Assembly (NCBI GenBank): GCA_002254405.1
Contig: NJDH01000020.1
Location: forward strand, 1 to 21,801
DNA length: 21,801 bases
Reading direction: 5' to 3'
DNA from: Candidatus Altarchaeales archaeon ex4484_96
GTDB taxonomy: Archaea; Altiarchaeota; Altiarchaeia; IMC4; QMZM01
In this document: positions 5,937-13,393 of the stretch, piece by piece
Position numbering within the stretch: the first letter of the stretch is position 1
Layout: each line of letters opens with the position of its first letter
Notes under the pieces: model-generated
Told to the model about the DNA's origin: nothing
Seen by the model: only the letters and a program-made list of their open reading frames with translations
The model's database searches: none
Position numbers and translations under genes: made by a program

Positions 5937-6902
5937 ATGAAAAGAAAGAGTATCATGTTCACAAGCACCCTATTAATCTTAATTATTTTAATTTCATTAA
6001 ATTGCATAAGAACGAATGATTATCCTATGCAGGATAATACAACAATAAACCCACAGATGATAATGCTTAAACCGGGGGATTATGAGTATACGATAAAACA
6101 GGGAAACAAAGAAAGAATTTATTTATTACATGTTCCAAGCTCATATAATGGCAATCCTGCAAAATTGGTTCTTGCTTTCCATGGAGGCATGGGCTCTGCT
6201 GAAGTGATGGCCAAAAATTATGATTGGATACCTAAATCAGAGGAAGAAGGATTTATTGTAGCATTCCCTAATGGCGCCAGCCGGTTACCTTCAGGTAAAC
6301 TAGCCACCTGGAACGCTGGACGATGCTGTGGATATGCTGATAAAAGCAACAGCGATGATGTTGGTTTCGTTAAATTAATAATTGAGGATATCAAAAAGAA
6401 AGCACAAATAGATAAGATCTATGCCACCGGAATGTCAAATGGTGGAATGCTATCCCATCGTCTCGCCTGCGAAATGTCTGATGTCTTCACAGCAATAGCA
6501 GCTGTAGCCGGGACAAATAATTACGACAACTGCAACCCAAAAAACCCCATATCCATCCTGCACATCCACGGCCTACAAGACGACCATGTCCTGTTTTATG
6601 GAGGAAGAGGTCCTGCTGCTATTGAAGATGTGAATTTTACTTCTGTTTCTGACACAATATCGGGGTGGCTGGCGAGAAATAGCTGCTCCAGTGACCCTAC
6701 AAGAGTATTGGACGAAGAAAACGCATACTGTGATCTGTATTCAGGATGTGATAATAATGTCCAGGTTAAACTTTGTGTTGCATTAGATGGAGGGCACTCA
6801 TGGCCTGGGATAAAAACATCACCCAACCCCCTAGAAAGAAGCCCCCCACCACAAGCTTTCTCAGCGACAGACATAATCTGGGATTTTTTCTCAACAAAAT
6901 AG
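5937..6902 (+). CDS. Secreted esterase of the LpqC / PHB-depolymerase type
   Basis: An alpha/beta hydrolase of the family covering poly(3-hydroxybutyrate) depolymerases, LpqC and feruloyl/acetyl-xylan esterases. It would act outside the cell on ester-linked polymers or plant-type carbohydrates. Residues 1-22 are a basic then hydrophobic signal ending at Cys23 (ISLNC), possibly a lipoprotein anchor, though Asn before the Cys is unusual. Other landmarks are the oxyanion motif FHGGMG (81-86), the nucleophile Ser167 in GMSNGG, the probable acid Asp215 in HGLQDD, and His287 in GGHSWPG. It contains several Cys, likely disulfides. Codons are more AT-rich than in neighbours and it converges on the remnants of another secreted-type gene, so horizontal gain is possible. 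The oligo-T run at 6920-6927 probably ends its transcript. Substrate is uncertain. Confidence 0.85.
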   Translation: MKRKSIMFTSTLLILIILISLNCIRTNDYPMQDNTTINPQMIMLKPGDYEYTIKQGNKERIYLLHVPSSYNGNPAKLVLAFHGGMGSAEVMAKNYDWIPKSEEEGFIVAFPNGASRLPSGKLATWNAGRCCGYADKSNSDDVGFVKLIIEDIKKKAQIDKIYATGMSNGGMLSHRLACEMSDVFTAIAAVAGTNNYDNCNPKNPISILHIHGLQDDHVLFYGGRGPAAIEDVNFTSVSDTISGWLARNSCSSDPTRVLDEENAYCDLYSGCDNNVQVKLCVALDGGHSWPGIKTSPNPLERSPPPQAFSATDIIWDFFSTK

Positions 6903-6919
6903 ACATTATTTTCACAAGC

Positions 6920-6927
6920 TTTTTTTT
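6920..6927 (+). terminator. Oligo-T terminator after the esterase gene
   Basis: Eight consecutive T bases lie 18 bases after the esterase stop, matching the oligo-T signals of archaeal termination. Confidence 0.4.
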
Positions 6928-6930
6928 ATC

Positions 6931-7077
6931 TTAAAAGAAAACGGGCTTTTGGTCAAGATAATTTGCTTTATCCACCATCTGTACTGTGCGAAAATAATAG
7001 TCTTTTGGAATTTGCCCTTCTTTAAGTCTGATTGGATTAACATGCATGGATATGAAATAATGGGGAATATCTTTTTT
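6931..7077 (-). pseudogene. Truncated N-terminus of a further deacetylase-like module
   Basis: On the minus strand this frame reads KKDIPHYFISMHVNPI, later VQMVDKANYLDQ, then a stop at 6931. This is clearly the same beginning as the module at about 7727 (KIPHYFIAIHNEPY ... EMVEKANQYN). It follows the cysteine-rich segment that ends at 7077; one extra base in the A run at 7072-7078 would join them in frame. Everything expected after the first 47 residues is missing, and the convergent esterase gene starts its 3' end 29 bases further on. So this looks like the last surviving piece of a repeat module cut off by a rearrangement. Confidence 0.6.
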
Positions 7078-7727
7078 TATTCAATCGGCACACAGCACTC
7101 AGCCGACCTGCCGGAACTGCATCCCTCGGGTCCGATACCCTCATACCCCGTCATGCATTCATCGCCAAAATCAATGCAGTAACCGCTGTTCTCCGGGCCG
7201 CAGTTTTCAGAAGGATGCTCAACAAAGACCTCGGGAAGAACCCCGCCTTTAATTATTTACCAGAACAAGTTGAATAGATTATTTCATCAGGCATAACCAT
7301 CTTATCAGCCCCCTCATTAACACAGCCTGAATTAACGTAAGAATCAAGCAGCTTTACTTTCTCCATGAAATCATCCAGGGAACCCAGGTAATCCTCCGGT
7401 TTTTTACCCATACTTGCTCTATGAGCTAAGGCCTCCTGTTTTGTATAGGCCGTGTAGCCGTCTCAGCTTCCTTTATGGTTGATGCTATGATGATAGGATG
7501 ATATCTCATGACCCTGACTTTGCCATTGTTTTATTTCACTCATCATCTTCGGATCCTCTGAGATAATATCAGCCCATTGAGCTGAAAACATTAAAGTCAA
7601 TTTGATATTATACTGGTTAGCCTTCTCAACCATTTCCTTAAGAACAGGATAATGCTTTTCAACTTGTTCTTCCCCCATAGGGTAAGGCTCATTATGGATT
7701 GCTATGAAATAGTGGGGTATTTTTTTT
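7077..7727 (-). pseudogene. Polysaccharide-deacetylase-like module plus Cys-rich tail, interrupted
   Basis: The frame reads KIPHYFIAIHNEPYP, then KEMVEKANQYNIKLTLMF and WQSQGHEISSYHHS. These are the strand, helix and GHEI-x-x-HH features of NodB/polysaccharide-deacetylase-type barrels. At 7463-7465 an in-frame TGA falls where HKGS-stop-DGYT would have Trp (WDGYT). The frame continues sensibly (YTKQEALAHRASMGKKPEDY) to TAA at 7253. One base missing near 7255 moves to the frame that gives a cysteine-rich tail (ENCGPENSGYCIDFGDEC, later AECCVPIE), ending at 7077. The longest uninterrupted piece is 7463-7678. TGA is the normal stop of other genes here, so reading it as Trp is unlikely. Most probably a broken part of a larger modular protein. 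Confidence 0.65.
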
Positions 7728-8885
7728 CTTCGCTGATTTTTTTCCCCAAAAGATATATCTCATCCGCAAAACCACGATCGCATCTGCCCGCGTATTCACC
7801 CAGACCATAATTTTCTTTCTCACAATCATTATGGTCTTCTTCGCAGGATCCTGTGGTTCGTTCCTCACCATCCCAGACAGTGTTCCCGTCAGGTTGTTGA
7901 GTATAACATAAGACTCCATCAAACCGCTTACAGTCATTCGCTTAATCCCCTGCGGGTCTTTATCGTGCAGGAATTTAAACCAGTTTTCAATTATTTTGGG
8001 GTCCTGCAAAATATCAACCGGGTGCAGGCCCACCCCATAAATCTCATCAGGCTCAAGCGAATTATATTCAAGCTCTTTAGTCCTCGGATCAAGATATCCA
8101 GCTCTTGCATTAATCCTGTAGGTTAGATGATTATTAAATGAGTTCACTATGGCTTTCGAGGTTCTACCATCCTGATGAGGGTCGCCTCCAAGCGCGTCTC
8201 CCACAACGCGCCCGTCAACATCATAGATTGTCTCCTGAGGAGTATTCATGTCTTTATTGACGATTGTTCCGGATTTGATTTCAGTCTGGTAGCTGAAATC
8301 CAAAAGCTTGCGGTATCGGCTTAGATTATCTGGGTTGAAATTACCCTGACCATCGTATTGAATATGTATTCCTATCTCATGACCTGCGGCCTGCCAAGAC
8401 TTAACTGCCTCAATCTTTTTAGGGTCATCGAGGATTACATCAACAGCTGTGGGCCAAAACATGATAGTAAGCGGGACATTATACTGATCCGCTAAATCCA
8501 CAAGCTTATTTAATTCCAGCCAAGCCCCCCTGTCATATATTAACCCCTTTTCCCCTTCCTCAAGTTCCATCAAACATTTACCATGCACTTCAGTACACTC
8601 GGCATGGACGAAAAAAAATGAGTAAGGTACCTCAGCTTCTCGCTCGGACACACAATAACCTGAACAACACCCATATGCTCCTTCATCAATCAACCAAATA
8701 CCCTCGCAGCCTACCAAAACATCCGGTCTCCCGGTGCATACAATACCGTTGAGGTTTTCACACCTCAGGTTTATCTGTTTTTCAGGTAAAATGTTTACTG
8801 CTTGCTTAACGGTCAGGCTTTTAGCCCCAGTTGGATCCTTCTCATGGAGGAAATCAATATACTCCTTGAAAGCATCATATCGTTG
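7692..8885 (-). pseudogene. Polysaccharide-deacetylase-like module, frameshifted at both ends
   Basis: The 5' part (EYIDFLHEKDPTGAKSLTV) joins by one missing base near 8885 to the preceding piece. A cysteine-rich spacer follows (LRCENLNGIVCTGRPD, later YGCCSGYC), then the module core EVPYSFFFVHAE, DLADQYNVPLTIMFWPTAVD, WQAAGHEIGIHIQYDG, and a C-terminal part ending FKFLHDKDPQGIKRMTV. Near 7930 a further missing base moves to the frame giving KRFDGVLCYTQQPDG and another acidic, Cys-containing spacer to about 7727. The frame that stays open to 7692 gives basic nonsense after residue TV. A start at the TTG codon at 8717 is possible but would lie inside the Cys-rich spacer, so I do not believe it is a true start. 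It resembles carbohydrate deacetylase barrels; the usual metal-site Asp pair is not evident, so activity is doubtful. Confidence 0.65.
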
Positions 8886-9607
8886 AAATCATGTGTGACA
8901 GCGGCGAAAACAATATCCGGTTCCAGCATAACAAATGATTCCTTAGCTTGCTCAACAAGACGCATGTTGGTTACAGTATAATGTGTAATCCATTTTCTTT
9001 CAATCCCGTTCACCTCAGCCGATGAGACAAACTTATTAATTCCTTTTGTTATGTTGGTATCATCAGCCCCCCATCTACCCGGCACACCATTATTGATGAA
9101 GCCGGAACCGGCACTAAATAACAGCTCATCAGACATGGAATTTTTTTTGTTGAACTGCTCATTAGCTATCCCGACATCAACATCTATCCCAAATCTTTTT
9201 TCAAAAACATGAAACACCCGCATGTACTGATCTAAATCCCCTAGATAACCCCAGGGTTCGATGAATTTAGATTCCCCGGCAATAGCTGTTCTTGTCTCAA
9301 TAGTAGGTTTCAACTCCAAAACATCCCCCGATGAAACATCTGAGGGATAATCCAGCTTAATACGAGCCCACTTAAGAGGTGGGGAAGTAAACCCCTGCTT
9401 TTCTTGGGGAAGCATTGCAACCAAAACCCCGCTAAAGCAATCAGGGTCATCAGGGGGTAAAAAATACGGATTAAGCAAATAAACAGGTTCAATGCCTTTG
9501 TTTATAAATCCCAGGCTAAACCGGGTTGGTGGATTATCGCACGAATCAAGCGTAAGCTGTAAAGCCGCTAATGGATAATCACCCAACCACACGATAAGTG
9601 AATCCAG
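8813..9607 (-). pseudogene. Beta-rich and deacetylase-like segment of the same broken gene
   Basis: It continues the N-terminal piece after one missing base at the GG of 9604-9605, giving DSW-DSLIVWLGDYPLAALQ. The first 100 residues look like an Ig-like beta domain (RFSLGFINKGIEPVYLLNP, later LKWARIKLDYPSDV). After that come segments matching the second half of the downstream deacetylase-like module (ERKWITHYTVTNMRLVEQ, LEPDIVFAAVTHDFN). The open frame runs to 8813, but from about 8885 the frame shifted by one base gives RYDAFKEYIDFLHEKD. That is the homologue of NWFKFLHDKDP in the next module, so the true protein continues in that frame. Without correction this piece would be 259 residues from the GTG at 9592. 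Confidence 0.6.
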
Positions 9608-10002
9608 CTATCAAGTAAATCACCTAACACATCCATAATCAGCATATCGCCGGTTGAGAAAACCTGTTTAATCCGGTTAACACCCTCATTAATTTTAAGT
9701 GTTACGATAGAGGACCAGGGGCCTTCACCTGTGCGGGGAGGTAAATCATCCAAGCCCGCTGCCTCAACACCACCACGGATATCCGATAAAACATCAGCAG
9801 GTAACTTAGCCTTAAAAAATCCGATAGGTTCGCCAGGTGCCTCAAAGGAGGAACAATGCTTCTCTAAATGAGCGGTGCCCTCACACCCATCAATATGAAG
9901 CCTGGAATTAATCTTATGTAATCCGCCACCAGCCTTACCTGTGGATTCAATGCAATATTCAAGAAAAAAACCGTTGTTGCCCCCCGTCATTGAATAATAC
10001 AT
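9568..10002 (-). pseudogene. N-terminal piece of the broken modular gene (inhibitor-like domain)
   Basis: A 144-residue reading frame starting at ATG 10002 (or 9990), 27 bases after the endonuclease Q stop on the same strand. The pattern TGGNNGFFLEYCIES, then LPADVLSDIRGGVEAAGLDDLP and a closing strand-helix VFSTGDMLIMDVLGDLLDSW, resembles the small beta protein emfourin (protealysin inhibitor). That comparison is by eye only. The last 11 residues of the open frame are probably wrong: one missing base at 9604 leads into the next segment. No signal peptide is seen, which is odd for a protein whose later parts are Cys-rich and carbohydrate-enzyme-like. If this piece is a separate gene it would simply be a short cytoplasmic hypothetical. 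Confidence 0.55.
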
Positions 10003-10029
10003 TGGATACTCGAGTATAAATTCAATTAA

Positions 10030-11256
10030 TCAGTAATCCATAAGGCTCTTCTGGCCGTAACCCCAGAACTCGTCGAGCTCATCCCCGAGAGAAGGCCTGC
10101 CATACAAGCCTCCGCCGCCGGTTACATAGTTCATTCTACCCTGTCGAAAGCGCTCCACAATAGAGCCCACCTTCAAATCAAATTTCTTCAAATCAGCGAT
10201 ATCCGAATCAACAAGAACATTAATCTCAGAACCAAACTCACCGACAAGCGAATCCCACCTGCTCTTGATTTTCTTGCTGGTTAAAGTAGAAACACCAGTC
10301 GCAAGAGAAATAACCTCAGCCAAAGGAAGAATACGAATATAAGGCGGGCGATGAGCGGGAATATGAGGCTTATCCCATGTGGAAAGCTCACCTATCCTAT
10401 CCAAAACACCCTTTTTTATCCTCCCACCGCACACAGGGCACTTAAATTTAAGCCCGAAAGCGTCCTTAAGCTTGAACTTCAGAAAACACCGGCAACAGGC
10501 AGTCAAATGATACTTGCCTTCTCTGGGATCCAAACCGACATTCAACATGATACCACGCCCTTTCCTGCGTTTCAGCGCCATTTTTATCTCGGGAAAAGAC
10601 AGCTGCTTAGCCCTCACCCGGTTAAACTCCCTACCCAATCTGTGAGGCCACGGACTATGGGTGTCGGAATTAGACATCAAAGATAAATCAGCGAGCTCGG
10701 ATATTCTATCAGCCATCAAGCTATCAGCAGACAAACCCAGTTCCGCGAAAAAAATATGCTTCAGGTTATCCCCATAACATTGCGTAAGTGAATCATATTC
10801 CTTGTAAAGCGAAGTCCATGGAGTGAAAACATGAGCTGGACCAACCAAAGCATCAACCTCCCGCACATAATCCACCAGCTGCTCTCCACCCAAACGGATA
10901 CGCGCCCGCCCGTCCCTGTCGATATCAGACGAGTGTTTCATAAGCATATCCCTAAGAGACTGAGCGGCGGAAATAGAGGGAAACAAGATTATATGATGTA
11001 CTCTGTTAATATCCTCGACCTCCGTTTGTATTGTGAACCTGATATCCGAACCATCAACGCAATATATGCCCTCGTTGTCTTCAACCAGAAACTCTTTAAT
11101 ATGCTTAAGCCACCCCGGATGCAATGCATCACCTGTTCCCACCAAATCCAGGCCCTTCAAAACAGCCTGCTCGACGATAACAGGCAGCATCATCCTCTTG
11201 GAGGTGCCCCCGGAATACCTGGAGTGAACATGAAAATCCGCGTCAAAAGAATACAT
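10030..11256 (-). CDS. Endonuclease Q-type PHP-domain DNA repair nuclease
   Basis: A member of the archaeal endonuclease Q family, which cuts DNA 5' of deaminated bases (uracil, hypoxanthine, xanthine) and abasic sites. The N-terminal PHP metal domain shows DADFHVHSRYSGG (residues 5-17), GTGDALHPGW at about 41-50, HHIILFP at 87-93, PAHVFTPW at 140-147 and SNSDTHSPWPHRLG at 196-209, all metal or core motifs. A zinc-binding segment follows (Cys254, Cys255, Cys257, then Cys273-x-x-Cys276) and a helical C-terminus with the GGGGLYG loop. The length of 408 is typical. The ATG at 11256 is preferred over the TTG one codon earlier. It lies upstream of the broken modular gene on the same strand and diverges from the aldolase gene. 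Confidence 0.92.
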   Translation of the reverse strand: MYSFDADFHVHSRYSGGTSKRMMLPVIVEQAVLKGLDLVGTGDALHPGWLKHIKEFLVEDNEGIYCVDGSDIRFTIQTEVEDINRVHHIILFPSISAAQSLRDMLMKHSSDIDRDGRARIRLGGEQLVDYVREVDALVGPAHVFTPWTSLYKEYDSLTQCYGDNLKHIFFAELGLSADSLMADRISELADLSLMSNSDTHSPWPHRLGREFNRVRAKQLSFPEIKMALKRRKGRGIMLNVGLDPREGKYHLTACCRCFLKFKLKDAFGLKFKCPVCGGRIKKGVLDRIGELSTWDKPHIPAHRPPYIRILPLAEVISLATGVSTLTSKKIKSRWDSLVGEFGSEINVLVDSDIADLKKFDLKVGSIVERFRQGRMNYVTGGGGLYGRPSLGDELDEFWGYGQKSLMDY

Positions 11257-11259
11257 CAA

Positions 11260-11466
11260 AAAAAATATGCGAATACAAGAAAAAAAGACCCCAATTATTT
11301 ATGTATGAACTCGCTTATAGAATACATAACATGAATAAAATATCTTCTAACAAAGGAAACCAGTTAAGTGATAAAAGCATAGAGTTCTTCTTTTTCTTTT
11401 GGTAGATGCTTTAATGCGCTACCCATCTAAACCATACTGATGAGACAAATAAATGAGGTGTTTATT
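11260..11466. promoter_or_regulatory. Divergent promoter region, endonuclease Q / aldolase
   Basis: This AT-rich spacer has TATA-like candidates on both strands: TTTATGTATG around 11297-11306 for the leftward gene and GCTTTAATGC around 11409-11418 for the rightward gene. GAGGTG at 11455-11460, six bases before ATG 11467, is a clear ribosome-binding site and decides that start over the ATG at 11440. Confidence 0.4.
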
Positions 11467-12264
11467 ATGAGCTACACAGGTAAAGCAGTCCGCCTTGAGC
11501 GGATATTAAGTCGAAAAACAAAAAAAACCGTGATAGTCCCAATGGACCATGGGCTGGGAGCAGGACCAATCAAGGGATTGATAGATATGGCCACCACAGT
11601 GAATCAGGTTGCTGAAGGAGGAGCCAACGCCGTATTAGGGCATGTTGGTTTGCCTTTGTTTGGTCATCGGGGATACGGGAGGGATGTTGGATTAATCCTT
11701 CACCTGTCGGGTAGTACAAGCCTGAGCCCAGACCCCAACAGCAAGGTGCTGGTTACCCCGGTGGAGGATGCATTAAAGATGGGGGCTGATGCCGTATCGG
11801 TTCACATAAACATCGGAGCCGACACGGAATATGACATGCTGCGCAAACTGGGAGCAACAGCAAGTAAATGCAGGGAATGGGGTATGCCTCTTTTAGCCAT
11901 GATGTATCCGAGGGGTAGAAAGATTAAATCAGAACACGACCCCGAATGCGTGAAAATAGCCTCAAGAGCGGCTGCGGAGCTGGGGGTGGATTTGGTTAAA
12001 ACCAACTACACAGGAGACATAGACTCCTTCAGGGAGGTAACGTCAGGATGCCCCGTTCCCGTTGTGGTCGCAGGAGGACCGCAGATGAATACAACAAGAG
12101 ATGTACTTGAGATGGTATACGATTCCATCAAAGCAGGCGGGTGTGGGGTTGCCATAGGAAGAAACATCTTCCAGGCTAAGCAGCCGACGAAAATGGTCAA
12201 AGCCATAGCAGCTATCGTGCACAAGGGATTCGGGGTTGATGAAGCAATCGAGGAGATGAAATAA
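11467..12264 (+). CDS. ADTH synthase / archaeal class I fructose-bisphosphate aldolase
   Basis: A Schiff-base TIM-barrel aldolase of the DeoC/FbaB type. The close archaeal homologue MJ0400 makes 2-amino-3,7-dideoxy-D-threo-hept-6-ulosonate, the first step of the archaeal shikimate route; others are fructose-bisphosphate aldolases. The residues expected from MJ0400 are present at a constant offset: Asp27 in VPMDHGLGAGP, Tyr147 in MMYPRG, and the Schiff-base Lys178 in DLVKTNYTGD. Phosphate-binding glycines are at VAGGP (201-205) and AIGRNIF (229-235). The length of 265 fits. GAGGTG six bases upstream selects the ATG at 11467; the ATG at 11440 would place that site inside the coding region. Sequence by eye cannot separate the two activities; the anabolic setting favours ADTH synthase slightly. 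Confidence 0.9.
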   Translation: MSYTGKAVRLERILSRKTKKTVIVPMDHGLGAGPIKGLIDMATTVNQVAEGGANAVLGHVGLPLFGHRGYGRDVGLILHLSGSTSLSPDPNSKVLVTPVEDALKMGADAVSVHINIGADTEYDMLRKLGATASKCREWGMPLLAMMYPRGRKIKSEHDPECVKIASRAAAELGVDLVKTNYTGDIDSFREVTSGCPVPVVVAGGPQMNTTRDVLEMVYDSIKAGGCGVAIGRNIFQAKQPTKMVKAIAAIVHKGFGVDEAIEEMK

Positions 12265-12310
12265 CAACAAAACCATATATTAAGGGACGCAGGCATATAA
12301 ATTAAACAAT

Positions 12311-13387
12311 ATGGCACAAAAAGATATGAAGGGATACTGGAAGCTTTTCGGGGTGTTAGTTTTCGCTCTACTGGTCTACATGACCTACCCGTTCCTGGAG
12401 GGAATAGTGTATGCCATATTCCTGTATTATCTTGCGAAACCGATTAAAAAACAGCTTGATAAAAAAATCGAGAGCAAAGAAATCACATCCTTTATCGCCA
12501 TAATTACACTGCTTTCCCTTATCGTGATACCCACCATGGTATCCACCATATACATAGCTGACACAGTAAGCAAGAGTTTTCCTTTCCTGATTGAGCTAAT
12601 AGAGAATATCCTCCCGCAGGAATACTCAGAGCACATAAACGAGCTTGTATCAAGCATAAAGATACTTGACGTCAATTATTTCCTGGAGCTTGTAAGAAGC
12701 AGGGACATACAGTCCATAGTACTTGAGCCCCTTAAGAGACTGACTGAAGTCTTTCTCTGGTATCTGCTGATAATGTTTATTGCCTTCGTTGTTGGGTTTT
12801 ATTTTCTGATGGACGGCGAAAGCCTTATGGGATGGGCAGTCGATAACGCACCTCAAAGAGATGAAAAAATAATAGACGAATACATAGGAAACATGGACTG
12901 CGCCCTGAACAGGATATTCGTTGGCGTTTTTCTTACGATGGTTATCACATTAATTTTTGCTTTAATCTCTTTAACAGTCTTAAATATGGTTGCGCCGGCT
13001 GAGCTTAAGATATCGGCTGCCCTGATACTGGGTTTATCTGTACTATGCGGTTTATTCAATCTGCTGCCAGGGGTAGGTATCAAGATAGTTTGGGTTCCCA
13101 CGGCAATCCTTTTCACGCTACAAGCCTATTTCATGGGGACGCTGATGGCATCCCTATGGTATCTGCTTATTTTTGCTTTGGTTATGGCTGTTATCGTGGA
13201 CTTCGTACCCGATCAGATACTCAGGCCATACATCTGCGGTGCAGGCATACACACGGGGCTTGTATTGCTTTCTTTTGTTTTCGGGACGGTGGTATTCGGC
13301 GCCAAGGGATTGTTTCTTGGGCCGATAATACTTGTAGGCTTTATCGAGTACATGAAAACCGTCGTACCTCAGTTAAGCGATGAATAA
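12311..13387 (+). CDS. AI-2E family transporter (UPF0118 permease)
   Basis: A 358-residue polytopic membrane protein of the AI-2E family, which includes TqsA, YdiK and sodium/proton antiporter-like members. Hydrophobic segments lie at about 10-45, 58-85, 150-170, 205-235 and 240-340. The family-typical amphipathic stretch sits between them, and the C-terminal signature is seen (NLLPGVGIKIVWVPTAI, then DFVPDQILRPYI and GAKGLFLGPI). The role in an archaeon is unknown; quorum-signal export is not implied. TATA-like AACCATATATTAAG at about 12270-12283, after the aldolase stop, suggests its own promoter. It converges on the ATPase gene with 6 bases between them. Confidence 0.92.
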   Translation: MAQKDMKGYWKLFGVLVFALLVYMTYPFLEGIVYAIFLYYLAKPIKKQLDKKIESKEITSFIAIITLLSLIVIPTMVSTIYIADTVSKSFPFLIELIENILPQEYSEHINELVSSIKILDVNYFLELVRSRDIQSIVLEPLKRLTEVFLWYLLIMFIAFVVGFYFLMDGESLMGWAVDNAPQRDEKIIDEYIGNMDCALNRIFVGVFLTMVITLIFALISLTVLNMVAPAELKISAALILGLSVLCGLFNLLPGVGIKIVWVPTAILFTLQAYFMGTLMASLWYLLIFALVMAVIVDFVPDQILRPYICGAGIHTGLVLLSFVFGTVVFGAKGLFLGPIILVGFIEYMKTVVPQLSDE

Positions 13388-13393
13388 AAAAAA

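Noticed and set aside
6949..7182. A plus-strand 77-codon ORF after the esterase
   Set aside because: The minus strand of the same stretch encodes the recognisable module start and Cys-rich tail; the plus reading has no family features.
7463..7465. UGA read as Trp or selenocysteine by the organism
   Set aside because: Other genes in the window stop normally at TGA, and the same gene has six further lesions, so a simple nonsense change is more likely.
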